Assembly (NCBI RefSeq): GCF_001613445.1 | Contig: NZ_BDCJ01000001.1 | Coordinates: forward strand, 124,001-188,000 | Direction: 5' to 3' | Source: Nocardia grenadensis NBRC 108939 | GTDB taxonomy: Bacteria > Actinomycetota > Actinomycetes > Mycobacteriales > Mycobacteriaceae | DNA: 64,000 nucleotides | Part shown: positions 41,604 through 49,524 of the stretch, piece by piece | Layout: every line of letters starts with the position of its first letter | Numbering within the stretch: the first letter of the stretch is position 1 | Notes under the pieces: model-generated | What the model saw: the letters and a program-made list of their open reading frames with translations, nothing else | What the model was told of the DNA's origin: nothing | The model's database searches: none | Position numbers and translations under genes: made by a program

Positions 41604-42242
41604 ATGGGAAGGCCCCCGAGACACGATGCCGATCGGCTCCTGGACGCCGCCGCAGAACTCCTGGCCGGAGGCGGGCCGGCCGCTGTCACCATGTCGGGAG
41701 TGGCCAAAGCCGCCGGCGCACCGAGCGGGTCGGTGTATCACCGCTTCCCGGATCGCCCTGCGTTACTGGCCGCGCTGTGGTCACGCGCGCTACGGGGATT
41801 CCACGACGAACTGTTCGCCGCGCTGAGTCTCGGAGAACCGCAGGAAGCGATTCGCCGCAGCGCCCGTACGAGTCTCGAGTGGGCTCGGCGCAATCCCCGC
41901 GAAGCGCGCGTCCTGCTCGTCGGAGCGAAAGAGCTGGAAGAGCAGAACTGGAGCGAGCGGGCTCGCAGGGACGCCGCGCGAGACAACACCGCGCTACACG
42001 ACGCCCTGAACGCCCTGATCCAGAACGGCGACGATCCCGCTCCCGACGCCGCCGACCGGGCACTTCTCGCGGTGGTCGACCTGCCCTATGCCATGATCAA
42101 GCGATATCTGAGTGCCGGTCGGCAGATCCCCGACTACGCACCCGACCTCGCCGAGCAGGCGGCGGCCGCGCTGTTCGCTATGAGCCGGAGCCGGACAACC
42201 AACACTCGCTCGGTGGACCACAGCGGCGAGACCACGCAGTAA
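41604..42242 (+). CDS. TetR-family repressor
   Basis: A 212-residue TetR protein. The helix-turn-helix is VTMSGVAKAAGAPSGSVYHR with FPDRPALLAALW (about residues 31-62). The C-terminal helical ligand domain includes LPYAMIKRYLSAGRQIPDYA. The ATG at 41604 begins MGRPPRHDADRLLDAAAEL, the standard TetR start, almost directly after the operators, suggesting a leaderless mRNA. It probably represses itself and the divergent SRPBCC gene. Ligand unknown. Confidence 0.88.
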   Translation: MGRPPRHDADRLLDAAAELLAGGGPAAVTMSGVAKAAGAPSGSVYHRFPDRPALLAALWSRALRGFHDELFAALSLGEPQEAIRRSARTSLEWARRNPREARVLLVGAKELEEQNWSERARRDAARDNTALHDALNALIQNGDDPAPDAADRALLAVVDLPYAMIKRYLSAGRQIPDYAPDLAEQAAAALFAMSRSRTTNTRSVDHSGETTQ

Positions 42243-42407
42243 GCAATCGGTGCCCCGGGCGCCGCGCGGTTGTCGACGTGACCTGCTCGCGACCGGTCAC
42301 ATATAGCTCTTCGGCCGGCCGCTCGCGCGGGGTGTTCCGGACCGACCGCCGCCTCCCGCGTCCGGCGAGGAGTACACGCCCATTCCGCCGGAGCCGTAGA
42401 GATTCCG

Positions 42408-42432
42408 CAGGCACGAGATTCACCCGTGCCTG
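42408..42432. terminator. Stem-loop between tetR and lsr2
   Basis: CAGGCACG (42408-42415) pairs with CGTGCCTG (42425-42432) around 9 bases. It lies just before the convergent lsr2 stop (42440) and after tetR (42242). Confidence 0.5.
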
Positions 42433-42439
42433 TGACGAA

Positions 42440-42772
42440 TCAAGGGTGGGCCTTCTGATACGCCTCGGCGATCTCCGCCGAGATCCGTCCCCGGCTCGAC
42501 ACTTCCAGCCCGTTCTTGCGGGCCCACTCGCGGATCGTCTGGGTCCGGGCATTGCCGCCCGTGGCCTGCGGACGCTGTTTACCCTTCGCCCGGCCGCCGA
42601 CCCGGCGCGCATGCGCCGACCAAAAACCGATTGTCTCGCGCAGCTTTTCGGCATTTCCGGCCGACAGGTCGATCTCGTAGGTGACACCGTCCAGAGCGAG
42701 CGTGACAGTTTCCTCGGCGATGGAAGTTCCGTCGTAGTCGTCGACCAGCTCGACGATCACCTTGCGCGCCAT
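42440..42772 (-). CDS. lsr2: Lsr2 nucleoid-associated protein
   Basis: A 110-residue Lsr2-family protein. The N-terminal dimerisation region is VIVELVDDYDGTSIAEETVT then YEIDLSAGNAEKLRE. The C-terminal DNA-binding domain is IREWARKNGLEVSSRGRISA with the RGR hook (about residue 95) that inserts in the minor groove of A+T-rich DNA. It silences horizontally acquired A+T-rich genes and shapes the chromosome. Start ATG at 42772 with GGAGG. Two ATTGTnCGGA elements precede it. A genome often holds two Lsr2 copies; this is the canonical length. Confidence 0.93.
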   Translation of the reverse strand: MARKVIVELVDDYDGTSIAEETVTLALDGVTYEIDLSAGNAEKLRETIGFWSAHARRVGGRAKGKQRPQATGGNARTQTIREWARKNGLEVSSRGRISAEIAEAYQKAHP

Positions 42773-42779
42773 GCAGTCC

Positions 42780-42809
42780 TCCGAACAATGGGCAAACTAT
42801 CCGGACAAT
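42780..42809. promoter_or_regulatory. Direct repeats upstream of lsr2
   Basis: On the minus strand ATTGTTCGGA (42789-42780) and ATTGTCCGGA (42809-42800) are near-identical, 20 bp apart. They cover the first 37 bases before the lsr2 start codon, including the Shine-Dalgarno area. They could be a binding site for an lsr2 regulator. Confidence 0.35.
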
Positions 42810-42901
42810 GGTAGCCATAGGGACCTGCAGGCCCGGAACCCGGCAGCGCAGTCCGCTCCGGCGAACCGGAAGACCAGGGCCCAGTCCGGTGTTCCACGGG
42901 T

Positions 42902-43870
42902 GTGGAACTGTCGTTGCTGGATCGCTCGCGGACCCGGGTGGGAGAACCCGAATCGGCCGCGTTGGCCCATACCGTCGAACGGGCTGTGGCGGCCGAGAAG
43001 TCGGGATATCGGCGTTTCTGGGTGGCCGAGCACCACGCGGTGCCCGGGATCGCCTCCGGGTCGCCGCCGGTCCTGCTGGGGGCGCTGGGCTCCCGGACAT
43101 CGACCATCCGGATCGGGTCCGGCGGCGTAATGCTGCCGCATCATCGGCCCCTGGTGGTGGCGGAGCAGTTTCTCATGCTGGAGGCGCTGTTCCCGGGTCG
43201 TATCGATCTCGGCTTGGGGCGCTCGCCGGCGTTCACCGCCCCGGTGCGGCGGGCCATGCGGCAGGACGAGGCCGCACCCCACCGGTTCCCGGACGATCTG
43301 GCCGAACTGCGCGACTATCTCGACGGCACCGGTCCGGTCACCGCTCATCCGGTGAGCGACCGGAAGATCCCCATGTTCGTTCTGGCCACCGGGCAGGGCC
43401 TGACCGTGGCCGCGCGGCTGGGGCTGCCGGCGGTGCTCGGCGGGCCGCTGCTCGACAGCCCGGATCTGGCGGCGGCTCTGGCCGGTTACCGCCGGGATTT
43501 CCGGCCGAGCCCGCGGGCCGAGCGGCCGCGCGTGATGCTCGCGCTGGAGGTCACCGTCGCCGAAACCGACGAGCAGGCCCGCGCACTCGTCCTGCCCGAG
43601 GCCTGGGCGATGGCGCAGTCCCGGTCCACCGGCGTCTTCCCGCCGTTGGCGCCGGTCGGTGAGCGCACGGCGTGGACCGACCAAACGCGTCGTCGCGTCG
43701 AGGCGGCGGTGCGGCGTGCGATCGCGGGCACACCGCAGACGGTGCGGCGCCGGATCGAGCAGCTCACCGACCGGACCGGCGCCGCGGAACTGCTGGCCAC
43801 CACCTCCACCTACGACCGCGCGGCGCTGGCCGCCTCCGATGCCGCATTGGCGCGGATCGTCGCCGGTTGA
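42902..43870 (+). CDS. LLM-class flavin-dependent oxidoreductase (MsnO8-like)
   Basis: A 322-residue luciferase-like monooxygenase. Features are ALAHTVERAVAAEKSGYRRF with WVAEHHAVPGIASGSPPVLL (about residues 22-60), IRIGSGGVMLPHHRPLVVAE and EALFPGRIDLGLGRSPAF. The WxAEHH and GSGGVMLPHH motifs place it in the MupA/MsnO8/LuxA-like group. It uses FMNH2 and O2 on an unknown substrate. The GTG start at 42902 (MELSLLDRSR) matches the family N-terminus, and its stop at 43868-43870 is 3 bp from the convergent hydrolase end. Confidence 0.88.
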   Translation: MELSLLDRSRTRVGEPESAALAHTVERAVAAEKSGYRRFWVAEHHAVPGIASGSPPVLLGALGSRTSTIRIGSGGVMLPHHRPLVVAEQFLMLEALFPGRIDLGLGRSPAFTAPVRRAMRQDEAAPHRFPDDLAELRDYLDGTGPVTAHPVSDRKIPMFVLATGQGLTVAARLGLPAVLGGPLLDSPDLAAALAGYRRDFRPSPRAERPRVMLALEVTVAETDEQARALVLPEAWAMAQSRSTGVFPPLAPVGERTAWTDQTRRRVEAAVRRAIAGTPQTVRRRIEQLTDRTGAAELLATTSTYDRAALAASDAALARIVAG

Positions 43871-43873
43871 GCG

Positions 43874-44785
43874 TCAGGGCCGAGTGGGAGCCCAACGGGC
43901 TGTGGTGAGGCGCCGGATCTCCTCGACCACCAGGTCGGGTTCGGTCAGCGGGACGTAGTGGCCGGAGGCCGGCGCGAGCACATGGCGCCCGGCGGGCGAT
44001 ACCGCGGCCCGGTGGGCGTGGGCGGCGTTCGCCGCGGCGCGGATACGGGCGGTCATCCCGTCCCCGGCGCGGCCGCCCGAGATCACCGTCACCGGGATGG
44101 CGCCGAGTTCGGGCGGATCGTCGCGCCAGGTGGCGAGCTCGTCGAGGAAGGTGCGGGCCTGGACCGACTGCGTGCGCATGGCGCCCGGAGTGAACGCCTC
44201 TCGTTCCATATCCCGCCGGACGTCCGCCGGGACCGCGTTCAGCATCGAGCGGTACATCGATCCGAGCAACCCGAGTCGCGCGAGGGCGCTGTGCACCACC
44301 AGGGTGAGGCGCTCCACCCGGCGGATCGCCGCACCGAACAATAGGTCGGTCGCCTCGTCGGTGGGATCGACGAGCACGAGTCCGCGGATCCGTGCCGGCC
44401 GGCGGCACGCGGCGAGCCGGGCGACGACACCACCGGCACTGTGCCCGACCAGGACGAACGGACCGGGTCCGAAGTGATCGAGGACATCCGCCAGATCGCC
44501 GGCGATCCGGTCCAGGGCACGGCCGGCGGGGTCGGCCGGACTGCGGCCCAGCCCGGCCCTGTCGTAGACCACGGCCCGGGCGAACAGGCCGACCGCGGGC
44601 TGCACGAGACCCCACGACGAACGGGTCGCCGCCGCACCCGCTTCGAAGACGACGGTGGGTGCTATCGTTCCCGGCGGACCGGGCAGGACCATGGCGTGCA
44701 GCGGTCGGCCCTCCCGCGTGGTGATCCGCTCCGGCACACCCTGGGTGTGCTGATCGGGTCCGGAAACGAAATCCGTCTCGGGCAA
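43874..44785 (-). CDS. Alpha/beta hydrolase
   Basis: A 303-residue serine hydrolase. It has VVFEAGAAATRSSWGLVQPA in place of the oxyanion loop, then VVYDRAGLGRSPADPAGRAL, nucleophile FVLVGHSAGGVVARLAA (Ser about 128), LVLVDPTDEATDLL and the C-terminal His in APASGHYVPLTEPD. It belongs to the broad group of nonspecific esterases. The first about 20 residues are not a clear signal peptide. Its gene converges with the LLM gene. Substrate unknown. Confidence 0.85.
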   Translation of the reverse strand: MPETDFVSGPDQHTQGVPERITTREGRPLHAMVLPGPPGTIAPTVVFEAGAAATRSSWGLVQPAVGLFARAVVYDRAGLGRSPADPAGRALDRIAGDLADVLDHFGPGPFVLVGHSAGGVVARLAACRRPARIRGLVLVDPTDEATDLLFGAAIRRVERLTLVVHSALARLGLLGSMYRSMLNAVPADVRRDMEREAFTPGAMRTQSVQARTFLDELATWRDDPPELGAIPVTVISGGRAGDGMTARIRAAANAAHAHRAAVSPAGRHVLAPASGHYVPLTEPDLVVEEIRRLTTARWAPTRP

Positions 44786-45023
44786 TTCGAGGGCACCTCA
44801 TCGATTCGGCACCGCGGGCCGGACGACCCGGAGCGGCGGGCAGCGGAGTCGGGAGCGCCGGTGGGGCGCGGAGGCGACGCTATCATTCGTGGGGCGCCGA
44901 CCGGGCACCTTCCTCGACTCTGCCGCGCGCTACCGGATGGGGGACCGGTTGCGCCGCAAGCTTTTCGATCACCCGCTTCCGGCCGCGCCGAGAGCTTACC
45001 CGCCCCGTGGGCCGCTCCGGGCG

Positions 45024-45914
45024 CTAACCGACGCGGGACGCGAGGAACTCGCGGAAGGCGCGCAGGGTCTCGGTCGGCGCCTCGAGCTGCGGGTAATGCC
45101 CCACATCGGGCAGTTCCACCACATCGGGCTCGGCGACCAGCTGCCGGTACCGGCGCACCATTCGCGCGCCCGATACCGGGTCGCGCAGGCCGTCGATCAG
45201 CCGGACCGGGACCTGCGGGCGGACCAGCGCCCCGACCCAGCGCTCCCGGTGGGCACGCCGCTCGGCCATATAGCCCATCAATTTGTGGCCGTTGCGCTTT
45301 CCGTGCTTACTGCACCACAGCATCCAGAACTGGTGCATCTGTTCCTCGTCCGGTCGCGACTCGGCGGCGAACACCGCGCCCAGGCTGTGCGCGAAGGTCT
45401 TCTCGTTGCCGAACCGGCCGACCAGCGGCCCCAGCGGGCTCGCGAGCAGGTTCTGGATGGGCCGGGGCCGATGGGCCTCGGGGAAGAGGCCGCCGTTGAG
45501 CAGGCAAACCGATTCGATCACCAGGGACCGATCGCCGGCGGCCCGGCGTTCGGCATCCCGGGCCAGCATTTCCTGGGCCACCGTATCGCCGTAGTCGTGG
45601 GCCAGGATGTGGAACTCCTGCACACCTTGTTCCCGGAGCAGCTGTTCGGCCAGATCGGCCTGGTCGGCGATCGTGTAGTCGTAGTGCTGCGGTTTGGCGG
45701 ACCAGCCGAAACCGATCAGATCCGGGGCGAGGACCCGCTCGAACTGCTCGCACAGCTCCGGCCACAGGGCGTGCCAGTCCCAGGACGCGGTGGGGAAACC
45801 GTGTAGGCACAGTAGCGTCCCGGACGATCCGGTACCGCCCGCGCGCCAGAAGATCTGGTGTCCGCGATGGGTGAAACGCGCTCCGCTCGACCGCCAACTC
45901 GCAAACTCGTCCAT
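45024..45914 (-). CDS. Alpha/beta hydrolase with Asp nucleophile (haloalkane dehalogenase/epoxide hydrolase-like)
   Basis: A 296-residue hydrolase. The oxyanion motif is CLHGFPTASWDWHALWPEL (about residues 37-55), and VLAPDLIGFGWSAKPQHYDY follows. The nucleophile elbow is HILAHDYGDTVAQEM with Asp (about 105) rather than Ser. A cap region follows, and the C-terminal His is in ELPDVGHYPQLEAP. The Asp nucleophile fits dehalogenases and epoxide hydrolases; which reaction cannot be told. The ATG at 45914 gives the canonical N-terminus. No clear neighbours in the same operon. Confidence 0.85.
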   Translation of the reverse strand: MDEFASWRSSGARFTHRGHQIFWRAGGTGSSGTLLCLHGFPTASWDWHALWPELCEQFERVLAPDLIGFGWSAKPQHYDYTIADQADLAEQLLREQGVQEFHILAHDYGDTVAQEMLARDAERRAAGDRSLVIESVCLLNGGLFPEAHRPRPIQNLLASPLGPLVGRFGNEKTFAHSLGAVFAAESRPDEEQMHQFWMLWCSKHGKRNGHKLMGYMAERRAHRERWVGALVRPQVPVRLIDGLRDPVSGARMVRRYRQLVAEPDVVELPDVGHYPQLEAPTETLRAFREFLASRVG

Positions 45915-46082
45915 AGCCCCAGCATGCCCCGCCGCGGGGCGCCGGTCGAGTAGGTCGCGGGCGAGTCGGCGCGACGTCGCCACCTGCGGAATGCGCGGGC
46001 AGTACGCAGGTAGGCTCGGCGCCCGGAGGAACTGCCGGCCGGGCCGGCGATCCGGCCCGGCCATTCGACGAGGAGGCACACC

Positions 46083-46994
46083 GTGCGTATCGGCATTCTG
46101 CTCAGTGAACGGTCCGGCGCCGACGCGCTGCGCCTGCTCACCGACGATCTCCGCCGGGTCGCCGAGGAGGGGTTCGCCTCGGCCTGGCTCTCGCATATCT
46201 TCGGCGTGGACGCGCTCACGGCGCTCGCGGTCGCGGGCGGCCAGGTGCCCGGGATCGAACTCGGCACCGCGGTGGTGCCCACCTATCCACGCCATCCCGG
46301 GGCGCTGGCCCAGCAGGCGCGGACCACGGCGCTCGCGGTGGGACCGGACCGGCTCACCCTCGGTATCGGACTGTCACACCAGGTGGTCATCGAGAACATC
46401 TACGGGTACGGGTTCGAGCGGCCGGCCCGCCATATGCGCGAGTACCTCGCTGTGCTGGGCCCGCTGCTGGAGCGGCGGCCGGTTTCCTACAAGGGCGAAA
46501 CGCTGAGCGGGAACTTGGAACTCGGAATCCCCGACGAGGGCCGGATTCCCGTGCTGCTCGCCGCGCTCGGCACCCAGATGCTGCGGCTGGCGGGCCGGCA
46601 CGCCGACGGCACCGTGCTGTGGATGACCGGCCCGGCCACTATTCGCGACCATATCGCGCCGACGATCGACGCCGCCGTCGCCGACGCGGGCCGGCCGCCG
46701 GCGCGTATCGTCTGCGCGCTTCCGGTATTGGTGACCGATGATGTCGCCGGCGCCCGGGAACGGGCGGCCACCACCTTCGCGATGTACGGCACCCTGCCGT
46801 CGTATCGAGCGATGATGGATCGCGAAGGCGTGGCCGGGCCCGCGGATCTGGCCATCATCGGGTCCGAGGAGCAGGTCGAGGCCCGTATCCGCGATATCTT
46901 CGACGCGGGAGCCACCGAATTCGTCGCCTCGGTCTTCGCCGGCGGGGCGGAGGCAACTCGAACGCGCGCACTGCTGTCGGGGCTGACGGGCTGA
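46083..46994 (+). CDS. LLM-class F420-dependent oxidoreductase
   Basis: A 303-residue luciferase-like protein. It begins MRIGILLSERSGADALRLLT, then EEGFASAWLSHIFGVDALTA, GTAVVPTYPRHPGALAQQAR, LGIGLSHQVVIENIYGYGFE and PVLLAALGTQMLRLAGRHAD. This closely fits the F420-dependent TIGR03564 group of actinobacteria. It would reduce a substrate with F420H2; substrate unknown. The start GTG at 46083 was chosen over later codons because the family motif starts immediately. Confidence 0.88.
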   Translation: MRIGILLSERSGADALRLLTDDLRRVAEEGFASAWLSHIFGVDALTALAVAGGQVPGIELGTAVVPTYPRHPGALAQQARTTALAVGPDRLTLGIGLSHQVVIENIYGYGFERPARHMREYLAVLGPLLERRPVSYKGETLSGNLELGIPDEGRIPVLLAALGTQMLRLAGRHADGTVLWMTGPATIRDHIAPTIDAAVADAGRPPARIVCALPVLVTDDVAGARERAATTFAMYGTLPSYRAMMDREGVAGPADLAIIGSEEQVEARIRDIFDAGATEFVASVFAGGAEATRTRALLSGLTG

Positions 46995-47027
46995 CCGCGG
47001 CGCCGCCGTCCCGGGCCCGGTGGTGCG

Positions 47028-47933
47028 TCAGGCCGGATGGGTGATCATGACCGGGCACGCGGAGTGCTGGATGAGCGACTGGCTGGTCGAACCGAGCAGC
47101 AGTCCACGGAATCCGCCCCGGCCCCGGCTGCCGACCACGACGAGTTGCGCGCGTTCGGACCATTCGCGCAGATGCTGGGCCGGTGTGGACGGGTACACCT
47201 CGCGGTGCACGGTGACCTCCGGATAACGCTGCTGCCAGCCCGCCAGCCGTTCGGCCAGCACCGCCTGTTCGGCGGTCTGCAGATCCTCGGCCGGGATCTC
47301 GATCAAACCGGTGCTCGCGAATTCGGTGAAGGTCAGATCACTCCAGGTGTGGACGGCGACCAGATCGGTTTCGCGTTCGGCGGCCTCGGCGAAGGCGGCG
47401 GCGACCGCGGTGTCACTGACCGGGCTGCCGTCGACACCGACGACCACCGGGCCGCTGGTGATCTCGTCCCCGTTCTCGCGGACCGCGACGATCGTGCCGC
47501 TGCCGTGCGCGGCGACCGCCAGGATTGTCGAGCCCAGATGGGAGACCGCGCCACCCCGCCGCGAGCCGAGTACCACCATATACGCGGATTCGGACAATTC
47601 GATCAGCATCTTCGCTGGGCTGTGCTCGGAGAGCAGAGTATCGACCTGCACCCTCGGCGCCGCCTCCCGGGCCACCTGGGTTCCGGTCGCCAGCGCCTGC
47701 TCACCGTGGGTTTTCAGCATGTGCACGGCTTCGTCGACCATGGGCTGGTAAGCAACCAGCCAGGTCTTGGCCGGGGTCGAATTCATCGCGTAGGCGAGGA
47801 CCAGACGGCGGCCGCGCCGCGCGGCGACCGCCGCTGCCCAGCGGATGGCCGAATGCGCGTCGGGAGTACCGTCCACACCCACTACGACGGCAGCGGATAC
47901 GAGCCGGTGCGGAGTGTCTTCGTGTGCGGTCAT
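47028..47933 (-). CDS. Tandem universal stress protein
   Basis: A 301-residue protein of two Usp domains (about 1-150 and 155-301). Each has the ATP-binding G-2x-G-9x-G(S/T) pattern: GSRRGGAVSHLGSTILAVAA in the first and GSRGRGGFRGLLLGSTSQSL in the second. VVGVDGTPDAHSAIRWA and VVGVDGSPVSDTAVAAAF are the domain starts. Tandem Usps of this type are part of the DosR-like dormancy set in mycobacteria. No DosR box was assigned here. Starts at 47933 (MTAHEDTPHRL). Confidence 0.9.
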   Translation of the reverse strand: MTAHEDTPHRLVSAAVVVGVDGTPDAHSAIRWAAAVAARRGRRLVLAYAMNSTPAKTWLVAYQPMVDEAVHMLKTHGEQALATGTQVAREAAPRVQVDTLLSEHSPAKMLIELSESAYMVVLGSRRGGAVSHLGSTILAVAAHGSGTIVAVRENGDEITSGPVVVGVDGSPVSDTAVAAAFAEAAERETDLVAVHTWSDLTFTEFASTGLIEIPAEDLQTAEQAVLAERLAGWQQRYPEVTVHREVYPSTPAQHLREWSERAQLVVVGSRGRGGFRGLLLGSTSQSLIQHSACPVMITHPA

Positions 47934-48107
47934 AGGCCGAGTATCCCTCCGGCGGACAACCGCGGCGATATCCGCCGGGCGTGTCCGGCGAATTCGATTA
48001 CGCGTATCGCGGGCTCGCCGTCCCGATATTCGCTACCACGGTTTTCGTTCGCGGCGCGCCGTAGCCGAGGCTTGTCGAATGCGGCGTGATGTGCAGATCA
48101 TGATCGC

Positions 48108-48605
48108 GTGCTGATATCGGATGGGGTGATCGGGCTACGGCCGATCGCGGTAGCCGACGCCGCCGCGCATCTGGCGGCTCAGGGCCGGGAATCGATGCGC
48201 CGCGCCCCAGGACCGGGAACCCCGAATGTGGTGGCCGATTTCGAACGCTGCGCCGACCAGTGGGCACAGGACGGCCCGTACAAAACCTTCGGCGTGGTGG
48301 ACGCGCTGACCCATGCGCTGGCGGGGACCCTGGACCTGGCGGTGGAACAGGAGTTCCTCGCGAAACGTCAGGCCGATATCGCCTTCGGTATCTACGCGCC
48401 GTGGCGGGGCCGGGGTGTCGCCGGCCGCAGCGTCGTGCTGGCGTGCCGCTATCTGGCCCGGCACGATCTGGCCGACGAGGCGGTATTGCGGATCGATCCG
48501 GACAACACGGCCGCGATGGCGCTGGCGCACCGGCTCGGATTTCATTACCACCACACCGGCGTGGGCCCCGAGGGCCGCCTCGACTGGTTCATCCAGGCGG
48601 TCTGA
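48108..48605 (+). CDS. GNAT-family N-acetyltransferase
   Basis: A 165-residue acetyltransferase. Motif A is FGIYAPWRGRGVAGRSVVLA (about residues 91-110; R-G-R-G-V), and motif B is AVLRIDPDNTAAMALAHRLG followed by FHYHHT. The N-terminus MLISDGVIGLRPIAVADAAA is the usual beta1-alpha1. It belongs to the RimJ/RimL-like group. Substrate unknown. The GTG start at 48108 lacks a strong Shine-Dalgarno. It ends 8 bp before the convergent ku stop. Confidence 0.82.
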   Translation: MLISDGVIGLRPIAVADAAAHLAAQGRESMRRAPGPGTPNVVADFERCADQWAQDGPYKTFGVVDALTHALAGTLDLAVEQEFLAKRQADIAFGIYAPWRGRGVAGRSVVLACRYLARHDLADEAVLRIDPDNTAAMALAHRLGFHYHHTGVGPEGRLDWFIQAV

Positions 48606-48612
48606 CCAGGGT

Positions 48613-49524
48613 TCACGCGCCCTTCCGGGTTCGCTTCTGGGCGGTTTTCCGGGTCTTCGGCTCCGCCGTCTTGCGGGGTTGCGCTTTCCTGGTCGTAGAC
48701 TTTCGCGCCTTCTTCGGGGCCGTGGATTCGGCGTCTCCGCCCGCGCCGCTGGCCTCCAGGCTGCGCTGCAACGCGGCCACCAGATCGACCACCTCGGCAT
48801 CGGACTCCGCGGCGGCCGCCTCGGGGCGTTCGGGTGCCTTCCCGCCCCCGCCGGCGACGGCCTCGTCCAGCAGGCGCTGCAACTCGACCTGATATTCGTC
48901 GGTGTACTGGTCGGGGTCGAAATCGTCGGACATGGACTCGACCAGCGTCTCGGCCATCTTGATCTCCTGAGGCCGCGGCGTGCCCGCTTCCTCCAGCGAT
49001 TCGAAGGAGACCGCGCGTACCTCGTCGGGCCACAGCAGGGTCTGCAGTACCAGCATGCCGTCCCGGACCCGCATGGCCGCCAGCCTGGTCTTCTGGCGCA
49101 GGGTGAAGTGCACGAGCGCGGTGCGGTCGATACGTTCCAGGGTGGCGGCGAGGAGCACATAGGCCTTGGGCGTATTCGAATCCGGTTCCAGATAGTAGGT
49201 CTTGTCGTACAGGATGGGATCGATCTGATCCGACGGGACGAATTGCAGTACCGGAATCTCGTGTTTCTCGGCGACCGGCAGTTTGGCGAAATCATCGTCG
49301 GTGAGGACGACTTTTTCCCCTTCCGGTGATTCGTACTGTTTATCGATATCGGCGAATGCGACCGATTTTCCGCATATCGTGCACACGCGGTCGTATTTGA
49401 TCCGCCCGCCGTCCGCGGCGTGGACCTGATGGAATTTGATGTCGTGGTCCTCTGTGGCGGTGTAGACCTTCACGGGGACGTTCACCAGCCCGAACGCGAT
49501 CGAGCCTTTCCAGATTGACCGCAT
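48613..49524 (-). CDS. ku: Non-homologous end-joining Ku protein
   Basis: A 303-residue Ku with the bacterial core and a long basic tail. The start MRSIWKGSIAFGLVNVPVKV is canonical, then DHDIKFHQVHAADGGRIKYD, RVCTICGKSV and PILYDKTYYLEPD. It binds DNA ends as a homodimer and recruits LigD. The last 40 residues are Lys/Arg-rich (TAPKKARKSTTRKA and similar), which in mycobacterial Ku helps end bridging. The ATG at 49524 overlaps the lycopene cyclase stop (TGATG), so the two are translated together. LigD is not in the window. Confidence 0.93.
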   Translation of the reverse strand: MRSIWKGSIAFGLVNVPVKVYTATEDHDIKFHQVHAADGGRIKYDRVCTICGKSVAFADIDKQYESPEGEKVVLTDDDFAKLPVAEKHEIPVLQFVPSDQIDPILYDKTYYLEPDSNTPKAYVLLAATLERIDRTALVHFTLRQKTRLAAMRVRDGMLVLQTLLWPDEVRAVSFESLEEAGTPRPQEIKMAETLVESMSDDFDPDQYTDEYQVELQRLLDEAVAGGGGKAPERPEAAAAESDAEVVDLVAALQRSLEASGAGGDAESTAPKKARKSTTRKAQPRKTAEPKTRKTAQKRTRKGA

